A stretch of DNA of 32,038 nt. Origin: a virus. Each line of letters begins with the position of its first letter. Position 1 is the stretch's first letter. The notes under the pieces were generated by a model. That model ran no database searches, was not told the origin of the DNA, and worked only from the letters and a program-made list of their open reading frames with translations. The position numbers and the translations under genes are program-made. The stretch is taken from positions 1 through 32,038 of IMG/VR virus record IMGVR_UViG_3300029264_000244. One strand, written 5' to 3'. Positions 7,560-15,900 of the stretch are shown in pieces.

Positions 7560-8293
7560 GTATCAAATGCCCATGTTTTTTCGCCACACCAGAAGCAATT
7601 CCCGCAGGGTGTAGAATAGTAATCCGTGTCGTCGAACTTGCCCACACATGATGAAGTGAATGGATATAAACTATCCATAAGATTATGATCTTTGTATACC
7701 CCGGCAACAAACTTCTTATCTACGTTTACAAGAGGCTGATACTGCCTTCCCATTTTCCATTGTATTTGATGATCCCTACGATCTCTGCGTCTTTCCGCTA
7801 CGTCATAAAAACCGTATTTGCGTTGTTCTTCGACCGGCGGATTAGCAGTCATACCCGTCATTATTGTATGACCCGGATATTGATTTTTAAGTCTATCAGC
7901 GTTAGCATTAAGAAATAAAACTTTTACTAATCCCGATAGTTTTTTAAATTTATGTATTACAGTACCATTAAGCCCTATTGTGGTTTCGCTGTCCCATTGT
8001 TCCTGTGCTTTCGCGCGCCATTCTGGATCCCAGATATCAAATCTATATGCGTCCTGCTCTTTAATATTTGCATTCGGAAATATTTCTCTAATGAATTGTA
8101 ATATATCTTTAGTGCATTCGTAATCCATAGGGGCAGTAACATCATGACCGGTATAGGGTACAATTTCTGTGTCGGGAAAGTAATGGCATATTAAATATAA
8201 TATAGCAGCAGAATCTAGTCCTCCCGATAACGATAAAAGAACTTTATCAGGGCATTTAAAATCTATTGTTTGATTACCGTATGTTAGGTTCAT
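7556..8293 (-). CDS. PP-loop ATP pyrophosphatase, QueC-like
   Basis: The 245-residue product has the ATP-pyrophosphatase PP-loop SGGLDS at residues 23-28. It ends with a Cys cluster CGNCFWCGEK (Cys230, 233, 236) preceded by Cys216, like the zinc site of QueC, which makes 7-cyano-7-deazaguanine. In QueC the first cysteine is about eight residues from the CGxCxxC; here the gap is 13. No QueD, FolE or DpdA homologue is in the window, so it may be a relative adenylating another carboxylate or amide. Its ATG overlaps the stop of the radical SAM gene (ATGA) with AAGGA 7 nt upstream. The overlap places it second in the long minus-strand operon. The superfamily is firm, the reaction is not. Confidence 0.8.
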   Translation of the reverse strand: MNLTYGNQTIDFKCPDKVLLSLSGGLDSAAILYLICHYFPDTEIVPYTGHDVTAPMDYECTKDILQFIREIFPNANIKEQDAYRFDIWDPEWRAKAQEQWDSETTIGLNGTVIHKFKKLSGLVKVLFLNANADRLKNQYPGHTIMTGMTANPPVEEQRKYGFYDVAERRRDRRDHQIQWKMGRQYQPLVNVDKKFVAGVYKDHNLMDSLYPFTSSCVGKFDDTDYYSTPCGNCFWCGEKTWAFDT

Positions 8294-9543
8294 GATTTGT
8301 CCTTATAAAATTCTTCTAGCTCCGGCCAAACATCAAACAGTTCCATTTCCCACTTGGTACCTCTATATGCCTCATCACCTTTCATTAAGTAGTTACATAC
8401 TTCATTAAAGTTTGCATCAGGCTCTTGGGGCATTTTTAAGGCTTTTACAATGTCCGCATATTTTGGATTATCTTTATAGTGGGGGATTAGCCCATCTTTT
8501 AATGGTTTAGGTAAATTGTTTATTCTAAGTTGTGCCGGGCTTTGTATTAACCAATGACTGCCGCCCGAGATAAAAGGATTCTTATCAGCGTATTCGATTA
8601 TCTCATGAAAGCGTAATATACCCGGGACGGACAGAGTAGAGTTAAGATTTAATATAACATTATCGAACTTTGAACACGCCTCTATATTTGCTTCTATTTC
8701 TTGGAAGGACGACCTGCGTCTAATATAATCATTATACTTACCCACTGCATCAATGGAAACCGTTATAATGACTTGTTTAAAATGAGGAATGTAACTTAAA
8801 AAGTTGTGCTTACCATTTTTTAGCTTAGATAAATTCGTCTGATATTTTATTTGAATATTTTTAGACTCACCGGATTGCACCAATCTATCTAGCACGGAAT
8901 AGTATTGCTTCATAACAAGTGGCTCACCGCCAATGATTTTTAATGTTCTTACATACGGTGCCAGTTCAATCATCTGGTTAATGACTATATTATCATCTAC
9001 CTTATCCAAGTTAGCGGTCATTGATAATTTCTTAGAGCGATCGATATTACCCCAAACGGTCTCATTAAACGTGCCTTTTTTATATGCCATATCTTGCCGC
9101 GTTGTAGAACTAAAGTGGTGACACATATAACAGTCCAGGTTACATTTTGAACCGAATACCCTAAGCTGTAGTTCTAGTATTCTTTCGTCCAAATCATAAC
9201 CGGCAACGGCGCTCATACGCACCGCCCGATCAACTAACGCCCATTGTGACTTGTGACTTTTAAGTGCTCCCGTTGATTTTAGTCTTCTGGAATTACCATA
9301 TCGCTCTTCGTCAAACTTACACCTATGGCAAACTTTATTAACCATTTCGTGATTAGAATTGGGGTCAAGCATTTCGGCGCGAAGCTGTTCCATTTTATCG
9401 CTCTGCATCCATTCCACTATAGACGTATTCTCGACACCCATATGCTTGTCGGGCTCGGCAAAGTTACAAGGGGCGTATTTCCCGTTATCATGGGCATATA
9501 CCATATTCCAAGGGGATACGCAAAAGAAATTGTCTTTAGCCAC
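8290..9543 (-). CDS. Twitch/SPASM-type radical SAM protein with N-terminal cysteine domain
   Basis: The 417-residue product has a cysteine region before the radical SAM core: FFCVSPW (Cys8), APCNF (Cys26) and VCHRCKF (Cys72, Cys75). This arrangement is often annotated as a twitch domain-containing radical SAM protein in phages. The core motif is CNLDCYMC (Cys134, 138, 141), and GGEP follows in LKIIGGEPLVM near residue 208. Translation starts at a GTG at 9543, because no ATG precedes the family-like N-terminus; a weak GAAAG lies upstream. It is the first gene of the minus-strand operon and shares a 56-bp divergent region with the plus-strand arm of the island. Substrate unknown; peptide or protein substrates are common in the SPASM/twitch group. 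Confidence 0.87.
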   Translation of the reverse strand: MAKDNFFCVSPWNMVYAHDNGKYAPCNFAEPDKHMGVENTSIVEWMQSDKMEQLRAEMLDPNSNHEMVNKVCHRCKFDEERYGNSRRLKSTGALKSHKSQWALVDRAVRMSAVAGYDLDERILELQLRVFGSKCNLDCYMCHHFSSTTRQDMAYKKGTFNETVWGNIDRSKKLSMTANLDKVDDNIVINQMIELAPYVRTLKIIGGEPLVMKQYYSVLDRLVQSGESKNIQIKYQTNLSKLKNGKHNFLSYIPHFKQVIITVSIDAVGKYNDYIRRRSSFQEIEANIEACSKFDNVILNLNSTLSVPGILRFHEIIEYADKNPFISGGSHWLIQSPAQLRINNLPKPLKDGLIPHYKDNPKYADIVKALKMPQEPDANFNEVCNYLMKGDEAYRGTKWEMELFDVWPELEEFYKDKS

Positions 9544-9556
9544 GATTTAACTTTCA

Positions 9557-9564
9557 CATAAATA
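9557..9564 (+). promoter_or_regulatory. T4-type late promoter, CATAAATA
   Basis: CATAAATA differs from the T4 late consensus TATAAATA by one base and is identical to six other sites in the window. It lies 35 nt before the ATG at 9600, so the plus-strand arm of the accessory island is probably expressed late with the virion genes. Confidence 0.7.
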
Positions 9565-9565
9565 G

Positions 9566-9584
9566 ATTCATACTATATATGAAT
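9566..9584. promoter_or_regulatory. Inverted repeat in the divergent region
   Basis: ATTCATA and TATGAAT form perfect 7-bp arms around a 5-nt spacer, just downstream of the late promoter and upstream of both divergent genes. It could be an operator for a dimeric regulator or a short RNA hairpin. An alternative ATG at 9579 for the plus-strand gene falls inside it. AT-rich palindromes occur by chance, so confidence is modest. Confidence 0.4.
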
Positions 9585-9599
9585 AGATTAGGATATAGC

Positions 9600-10541
9600 A
9601 TGATAGAAAAAGCAGTGATAGAGATATGTGGCTCGTGTAATTACTCTTGCTCGTTTTGCCCACACTCATTTACTGAAGGCAGGGAAAGATCTTTCCGTAA
9701 GATGATGAACTATCAACAGTTCGTCAATACCCTTGACCAGCTAATGGAAACTAATTGTAAAGAAATATATTTAGAAGGTTCCGGCGAACCGACTATGAAT
9801 AAAAAGCTGCCTGAATTTGTAAAAGCTGGTACTGATAGAGGATTTAAAATGTCTTTTATTACTAACGGCTTTTGGTTCAAAGACGACTTAATGAAGCGAA
9901 CAGTCGATGCAGGTATGCATTTTGCACGTATCTCGGTCACCGGATCTAATCCAGAGGCATACCATAAGAACATGAGCAAAGACGCTTTCTATCAAGTAAT
10001 GGATAATGCGAATGCAGCTATTGCTTATGGCGGAAGTATTGGATCTTATTCTCTTATCTTAGACAACGATAATATGGAGAATGAGGTTAATGAATATCGC
10101 CAAAACTGGATTGACCACGTGCCTGGGATCAGAGCGTCTATCTGGAAAATGCACAACTGGTCAGGGCAGCTAGGAGTGGATTGGCGCAAAGGCAAAAAGA
10201 AACGAAGTTGTGGTAGACCGTTTTCACCCGATTTAATCGTACGCGCGGGCGGGAACGGCGGGAAGACAGGAGCGGTGGTTCCATGTTGTATGGTATTAGG
10301 TCAAGACAGTAAAGCTGTTCTAGGACACTTGTCGGACCAAAGTCTAGAAGATATCTGGTATGGGGAGGAATATAACAAGCTCCGCAAAGCACACGAGATG
10401 CACGACTTTGATTCTATTGATTACTGCAAAAGCTGTGATATGTTATACGACGCACCGGATGCGCTAGTATGGTCTAACTTCAATGCTGACTATAATACTT
10501 TAACCGGATCTACCTTTACTATGGAGCAATTCAGGAAATGA
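9600..10541 (+). CDS. Radical SAM/SPASM domain protein
   Basis: The 313-residue product has the radical SAM motif CNYSCSFC (Cys13, 17, 20), a GSGEPT version of the SAM-binding GGEP (60-65), and a C-terminal SPASM region. The latter has RSCGRPFSPD, VPCCMVLGQ, HLSDQSLEDIWYG and YCKSCDM, the classic order of auxiliary-cluster cysteines around a phrase typical of peptide- and protein-modifying SPASM enzymes. The ATG at 9600 has AGGA six nt upstream and puts the motif at the usual distance from the N-terminus. An ATG seven codons earlier lies in a palindrome and lacks a ribosome site. It leads a four-gene plus-strand unit joined by ATGA overlaps. This is the most conventional radical SAM/SPASM protein of the five. 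Confidence 0.9.
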   Translation: MIEKAVIEICGSCNYSCSFCPHSFTEGRERSFRKMMNYQQFVNTLDQLMETNCKEIYLEGSGEPTMNKKLPEFVKAGTDRGFKMSFITNGFWFKDDLMKRTVDAGMHFARISVTGSNPEAYHKNMSKDAFYQVMDNANAAIAYGGSIGSYSLILDNDNMENEVNEYRQNWIDHVPGIRASIWKMHNWSGQLGVDWRKGKKKRSCGRPFSPDLIVRAGGNGGKTGAVVPCCMVLGQDSKAVLGHLSDQSLEDIWYGEEYNKLRKAHEMHDFDSIDYCKSCDMLYDAPDALVWSNFNADYNTLTGSTFTMEQFRK

Positions 10542-10969
10542 TATATATTGATAAGAAGAAAACTAGAATAACTTCTTTCACTATATCTAAGACATTGCAG
10601 CAGATGCATCTTGATCATATAATAGAGAACTTGGAACGACTGAGTAAAGAAAACTTTAACCGAGTTAGTATTCCCGACTTTGACTATAGAACAGACGGAA
10701 GTGAAATAACTATAGAGTCGGAATATATAAAAGGCAATCATATCGATCTATCTCATATGAATATATTATACGAAGACCTAGTCCTTAGACCTAGCGAATA
10801 CAGCTTTCATGATTATCAATTCTGTAATTATATGACAAGAGACGGGAAGATCTACGTTATAGACTTAGATGATTACAGGGTTATTTCACTGGAAGACCGA
10901 AAGAAAGATTGGTTAAAAATACAAAGAGAAGAAATCTTAAAATTAAAAAGGTTGCATAAATTACTATGA
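10538..10969 (+). CDS. Small kinase-like protein (protein kinase/APH fold C-lobe)
   Basis: The 143-residue product shows an ESEYIKG segment (61-67) like a kinase hinge. SFHDYQFCNYMTRDGKIYVIDLDDYRV (90-114) resembles the catalytic loop and metal-binding motif of aminoglycoside phosphotransferase-type kinases. Candidate residues are His91, Asn97 and Asp109/Asp111. The ATP-binding N-lobe is too short for a complete kinase, and the catalytic loop lacks the usual HxD(x)4N spacing. It is either a minimal kinase or a kinase-like binding protein. The ATG overlaps the radical SAM stop (ATGA) with AGGA close upstream, and its own stop overlaps the next ATG. Phosphorylating a sugar or acceptor in the island pathway is possible but unproven. 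Confidence 0.55.
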   Translation: MIYIDKKKTRITSFTISKTLQQMHLDHIIENLERLSKENFNRVSIPDFDYRTDGSEITIESEYIKGNHIDLSHMNILYEDLVLRPSEYSFHDYQFCNYMTRDGKIYVIDLDDYRVISLEDRKKDWLKIQREEILKLKRLHKLL

Positions 10970-11460
10970 AAACAATTGTTTGCGATAACTACCTAGATAA
11001 AAATGTATACGATATGTTATATAAAATGTATCAAAACACTAAAGGCGGACATGACGTAGAAAGAACAATGTTTGATTATGATCCAACGCCCAAGATTGCG
11101 GATCTTATTAATCAGTTTAGTAACACAAGGGAATATACTAAACTAGCTAAATTTATTCACACGGCGGCTACGCCTCCTAACTTTCATCATAAGATACACG
11201 ATGAAGCGGAGTTTAAGATTATGTCTGCTATTGTTTATATTGGTCCAGAAAAGGCTCCCGGCACTACATTCTATATCGACGGTAAAGAAAACACGATTGA
11301 ATGGAAACCCAATAGACTAATGGTTTTCTGCGGAGAGACGAACGTCACTTGGCATGATTATAAATCAGATAATAATATGAGATTTACCTATAACTATTTT
11401 TTAATTGATCCGACTAAGGTAGAAAATGAAACATATAAAAACAATATTATTGGGATGTGA
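10966..11460 (+). CDS. 2-oxoglutarate/Fe(II)-dependent oxygenase-like protein
   Basis: The 164-residue product matches the small prolyl-4-hydroxylase-like oxygenases often found in phages. The first strand pair gives KIHDEAEFKIMSAIVYIGP, where His78 and probably Glu80 (or Asp79) sit at the HxD metal site. The far side gives FCGETNVTWHDYK with His130, then MRFTYNYFLID with Arg139 as the 2-oxoglutarate anchor. An H-x-E rather than H-x-D triad would be unusual. Such enzymes hydroxylate proteins, sugars or nucleobases using oxygen and 2-oxoglutarate. The ATG overlaps the previous stop (ATGA) without a good Shine-Dalgarno, so coupling is likely. Family well supported; substrate unknown. Confidence 0.8.
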   Translation: MKTIVCDNYLDKNVYDMLYKMYQNTKGGHDVERTMFDYDPTPKIADLINQFSNTREYTKLAKFIHTAATPPNFHHKIHDEAEFKIMSAIVYIGPEKAPGTTFYIDGKENTIEWKPNRLMVFCGETNVTWHDYKSDNNMRFTYNYFLIDPTKVENETYKNNIIGM

Positions 11461-12256
11461 CACGGCCGAGCAAGTAGCTTATACTGTTATGTTTGACGAA
11501 AGCACTGTACAAGCTCACGCTACCATTATGAGCCAACTTTGTACTCCTTTATGGAAGATACAAAGCTTGTACGAAGAAGGCATAATAACTGAGCCGCAAG
11601 TAATTAACGTATTTATCCCAGAAAGATTTATAGGTCTTAAACTACACCCCCGTAATATTAATACATGCGATCAGCACTTAATATACTTTATGGAAAACTT
11701 TGTTCCCCCGGCGCCGGGAGTTGCTTTTAAAGTGTATACATTTAATGAAATTGATGGCCGCGTACAAGCCCCGTGGAATGCAAAATGCATTTGGCCATTT
11801 AAGCAGCAGTGGATCGGCGACGGTGACTATATAACACTACAGAAACACGGCGAGACAATATTAAGCAAAAAGACTCATCTCTTTAGAGATATTGCAAGGC
11901 GAAGCGGGCAAGTGGATATAATAAACAACATAGAACGATATAGCGAATATCCGGTAAAAGAAATAAGCTATACTATGACGGAAGAAGATTTTTTTAATAC
12001 ATTAATACATTCCAAAAAGCATTATACTTATATGGGGTCTAGTTATTACTCTGCAGCTTTAATTAATTGTCCTACGATATGCTTTGGGTTTCCTACGGAT
12101 ATGCCTAGTATCTGGGGTCACGATATGGGGAACGGGTTTAAGAATATATGCCAATATGATTTTAATAAGGTATATAATGGGCCTACAACTTATGTTAGCC
12201 ACACCAATTCAGTAAACGAATTAAAGGGGCATTTACTAGGTATAAACCCTAATTAA
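11426..12256 (+). CDS. Unrecognised protein, possibly GT-B glycosyltransferase-like
   Basis: The 276-residue product has no motif I can name securely. The C-terminal third contains a helix, HSKKHYTYMGSSYYSAAL, followed by INCPTICFGFP. This resembles the segment in GT-B enzymes and surveillance-type sugar transferases where a His/Ser-rich turn meets the donor site. The N-terminus starts with a strand, IKTILLGCDT. The ATG at 11426 lies inside the end of the oxygenase gene (35-bp overlap), with AAGG about 7 nt upstream. It is the last gene of the plus-strand arm of the island; a late promoter for the virion block follows 6 bp after its stop. No signal peptide or membrane segment is visible. Confidence 0.55.
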   Translation: MKHIKTILLGCDTAEQVAYTVMFDESTVQAHATIMSQLCTPLWKIQSLYEEGIITEPQVINVFIPERFIGLKLHPRNINTCDQHLIYFMENFVPPAPGVAFKVYTFNEIDGRVQAPWNAKCIWPFKQQWIGDGDYITLQKHGETILSKKTHLFRDIARRSGQVDIINNIERYSEYPVKEISYTMTEEDFFNTLIHSKKHYTYMGSSYYSAALINCPTICFGFPTDMPSIWGHDMGNGFKNICQYDFNKVYNGPTTYVSHTNSVNELKGHLLGINPN

Positions 12257-12261
12257 AATAC

Positions 12262-12269
12262 CATAAATA
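12262..12269 (+). promoter_or_regulatory. T4-type late promoter, CATAAATA
   Basis: CATAAATA preceded by an A-rich tract (AATTAAAATAC) lies 39 nt before the ATG at 12309 and 6 nt after the stop of the last island gene. It marks the start of the virion gene block. Confidence 0.75.
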
Positions 12270-12308
12270 CATATAGCTAATCACAGCTTTCAACCACGGA
12301 GAAAATAT

Positions 12309-12551
12309 ATGTCTGGACCACGCGTAACAATCGACCTGCTCGGAACATTGACCGAAGCAAATAACAATGCAGCTAATTTTACAAGACAGGTAAAATTAAT
12401 GTTGGAAGCCGAAGCAAGAACCTACGATTTAGAATTAGACAGCAGAAATAATCCTTGGGATATGTACAATCAATTGGAAGCACATATTGCATCTTTGGCT
12501 CCCCAGACGGTTCCTGACGACGGTCCAGTGGCTGAATCTATTCCTGAATGA
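12309..12551 (+). CDS. Small protein of unknown function under late control
   Basis: This 80-residue protein is not recognised. It starts MSGPRVTIDLLGTL, has a probable amphipathic helix over residues 16-40 (NNAANFTRQVKLMLEAEART), and ends in an acidic proline-containing tail. It has no cysteines and no membrane segment. The ATG has GGAG 9 nt upstream, and the gene stands alone between two late promoters, which suggests a virion or assembly-related role. Its position next to SPASM-type radical SAM genes makes a modified peptide conceivable, but it lacks Cys and has no leader-like features, so I do not favour that. Confidence 0.65.
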   Translation: MSGPRVTIDLLGTLTEANNNAANFTRQVKLMLEAEARTYDLELDSRNNPWDMYNQLEAHIASLAPQTVPDDGPVAESIPE

Positions 12552-12563
12552 GATACTAAAACA

Positions 12564-12571
12564 CATAAATA
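12564..12571 (+). promoter_or_regulatory. T4-type late promoter, CATAAATA
   Basis: CATAAATAG lies 25 nt before the ATG at 12597, preceded by ACTAAAACA. It probably drives the small virion protein and the long repeat protein that follows. Confidence 0.75.
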
Positions 12572-12596
12572 GTAGTAACATCAACGGAGGGAAGAA

Positions 12597-12953
12597 ATGG
12601 CCATATACAAAGAGCTTCTGATAGACCAAGGTTCTACTTTTAGATACCAAGTAAGTGTATCTGATACGAATGACGACACTGCGTTCGACCTTACAGGGTT
12701 TACAGCTACCTCCCATATTAAAAAAACGTATAAATCAGTATCACCCAGCGCCACATTTACTTGTGGATTCGCTGGGGGTAACGCCGCGTCAGGTGGGATA
12801 ACCCTAAGTCTAACAGACGAGCAAACTAAGCTTCTCCCCGCAGGAAGATACATGTTTGACGTAGTAATCGAATCCGCATCGGGTGACATTTTTAGAGTAG
12901 TAGAGGGGCTTATCGAAGTAACTCCCGGCGTAACATTCCCGGCGGCATCTTAA
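12597..12953 (+). CDS. Small beta-rich virion-associated protein (BppU-N-like)
   Basis: The 118-residue product resembles a small phage family with an immunoglobulin-like or BppU N-terminal fold. Its pattern is a short polar N-terminus, FDLTGFTATSHIKK (30-43), LTDEQTKLLPAGRYMFDVVI near residues 76-95, and VVEGLIEVTPGVT at the end. Members usually lie next to tail fibre or baseplate genes and may link fibres to the tail. It has a strong ribosome site (GGAGG about 6 nt before the ATG) and its own late promoter. The gene for the long repeat protein follows one base after its stop, so the two are likely co-translated partners. The exact virion position is unknown. Confidence 0.66.
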   Translation: MAIYKELLIDQGSTFRYQVSVSDTNDDTAFDLTGFTATSHIKKTYKSVSPSATFTCGFAGGNAASGGITLSLTDEQTKLLPAGRYMFDVVIESASGDIFRVVEGLIEVTPGVTFPAAS

Positions 12954-12954
12954 T

Positions 12955-15900
12955 ATGGATAACAAATACAGACGCACAGGGCTAACAGGTAGCCCTCATT
13001 TTAACGTTAAAACTGAAAGAACTAAAAATCCTTTTTACCTAAAACACGGTGCCATTCAAACTGTAGTAGAGACGGTAAACGAAGGAACATCAGAGCAATA
13101 TGAGAGTAAGTATTACATTGGAACTGGCTATCTTCCAATGCGGAGATATCAATCTTTACTCTTAGGATCTTCGGTTTCCATATCCGAGGCGTTTCTGACT
13201 GGTACCGCCCTTGATCCATTCTTCGATCAGGTTGAGGTGGACGGAAAAACTCTTGTAGACTTCTTAGTAGAAAAAGGCCTTTCAGAAAATCTCAATACCT
13301 CAGACGTTACTAGCTTTGTCTTTGGGAAGAATATCATTGAGCCGTTTAGCGCTGTAGAACAATTAGCGTTCCACCTAAGATCGGGCTTACAAGATAACTT
13401 TAATGCAAATGATATTGTTTTTGTCGAGGTTGGTATCTTTAAGACCTTTGCTGACGAGGCAAATGCAACCGAAGAAGCTCGTTGGAATTTCTTTAAGACA
13501 TTAGCCGACGACGCGCAGATCCTAGATCTTGTGGGTATTCCAGATGGGTCTACATTCCAGTTTATTAAAAGTCTTGGCGACGAGGCAATTACTTCCGAAA
13601 GTCTTGTTCGCACGTGGGTGGCATTTAGAGAATTTAACGACCCTGCTAACGTGTCGGAGGCAAAGGTACTTGATCTTAGCAAACCGTTCGGCGAGACAGC
13701 AACCATAACCCAGACTCTACAAAAAGCCTGGTCGTTGTTTAGTCCTTTCGTCGACGCCGCAACGATTACTCATGATACTATTGCTTTGGTATACTCCGCG
13801 GGACGGAGTATTACAGACAGCCTTAATTCGTCTGATGTTCAACATTTACAAATTACAAAAGTATTAGAAGAACTAGCAAATCCATCTGAAGAGTTAATAT
13901 GGGATCTAAATAAAGTATTTAACGATCTCGCGGACGCTCTCGACTCTCCTCCCGATTTTACAATAAATAAGATTTTTGCAGATATTGCAACTGCGCAGGA
14001 TTTAATCGGCGTACCAGATGGAGCTACATTCCAGTTTATTAAAACTATTGCTTCCGTAGCAGATACACTTACGACAACCGACGTTCTAGAACGCCAGTTT
14101 ACGGCGTTTAGAACCTTTGGAGATGCTCCGACAGCAAATGATTTTGCAGCTATTCTTTTCGCCACGGCATTCGACCACGCTGCGGACGCGACGGATCTTA
14201 CCGCCATTAATCTTAGTAGACCTTTAAGTGACGTAGTTGATACGAATGAATTCGCAGCTGTCTTCCAATCATATGTAAGAAACTTTACGGATTCTGCCGC
14301 CTTATTCCATCCTCTTATTAATATTAATATGGCCAAAGCTATAGCGGACGGGATTAGTGTATCTGACCTATTGGACGATCACTTTGATATATTCGTAGCT
14401 AAGATTATTGCTGACCAAGCTACGATTACCGATCTTCCTTTGCTTAATATCGCAAAGCCTTTGTCTGAAGAATTGAATCTAACTGAATTAGTACAAAACC
14501 TTGTTGGCAAAATATTCGGTCATAGCGCAGGCGTAGAGGAACATGATTTCCATCGTCTTCTCACAAACAAAGTAATTGCCGATGAACTTAATCCAGCAGA
14601 AGCCAATACATTACTTACGAATAAGCCTCTCGCGCACAATGTTACTTTATCAGAGGCAATTAGTCTAATTAGATTTAGACTACGAGAACTTGCTGATAGT
14701 TTTTCTACTGGAGAAAATGCGCTACTTCACGCTACTAAACGTTTTGCAGACACGGCAAACGCACAAGATCTTTTGGGTGTTCCAGATGGATCTACGTTCC
14801 AGTTTATTAAGTCTGTAAGCGAATCAGGTCTTGACGTACTAGATGCTCTTTTAGTAAGCCTCGGAAAAGAGCTTGCTGAGGAAGCGACTCTTAGCGAAGA
14901 ACACTTATTTAGCCTTGCGAAGCCGCTACAAGAGACCGCATCAGCCATACAGCAAGCAACGATTTCTTTTGAAACGGCTTTTGCCGATCAAGCAGACTTC
15001 TTCCATCCTCCCGCGCAAAAGTTTATCGGAAAGCCAGTTTCCGAGCAAGTAGACTTTAGCGATCCCGATCGTCTGTTTAATATGAATAAGGGATTGGCAC
15101 ACTCAGCAACTCCGGCTGACCTATTGGCCCAAAGCGTCGCAAAGCCGGTTGCCGATACCCTATCCTTTAGTGAAGCAATAGCACAGCATTTTGGCAAACC
15201 ATTAAGCGACATCCAAAATATTACAGAGTTCTTTGCTCTTGCATATTCAATCGGAATTCCATTAGCATCCAGCGCAGCGGTTACTAATAATGACGTTCTT
15301 AATATTATAGCTTTTGCTAAAAATATATCAGACGGCGTTACTATGCAAGACCTTTTGGGTGTTCCGGATGGAATAACCTATAGTATGATTCAGTCGCTAG
15401 CTGATCAGGTTGCTATGGGTGATCCGATTGCTATTGGTTTACAAAAGCCTTTTGCAGATACAGCAACATTCTTAGAGAGTCTAGCAAATCACCTTAATCT
15501 TGTCAAAGGTGACCCAGCGACAGCAAATGACGAAGATCCCACATTGGACACGAATCAGGTTAAATCCGAATTTGTATTGGCGAATCAGGCAAACGTATTA
15601 GCAGTTAGTAAAATCCTTACCGATCAAGCAGCCTTCTTCCATCCTCCCGCGCGATTGTTTACTACCAAGTTTATTAAAGCTAGCGCCGCCAAGCCTAGCA
15701 CAGTAGAAGCTGAAGATTTCGACGGCTTTGATTTAGACTTTACGTTTGGCTTAAAATTCAATGATGTCACCGGTAATGAGCCTATAAAGGATGTTATAGA
15801 TCGCAAAGATATCGGAAAAGTTATTTCAGATATTTTCTCGGCAATCCAACAGCATTCGTTTAATATGACAAAGCTCTTTGGTCACTCTACAACTCCTAGC

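Noticed and set aside
10952-10960. CATAAATT near the end of the kinase-like gene as a late promoter
   Set aside because: It is in coding sequence, misses the last conserved base and sits only 6 nt before the next ATG, too close for a normal leader.
12309-12551. RiPP-type precursor peptide for the SPASM radical SAM enzymes
   Set aside because: The 80-residue protein has no cysteine or core-peptide pattern and sits behind its own late promoter among virion genes.
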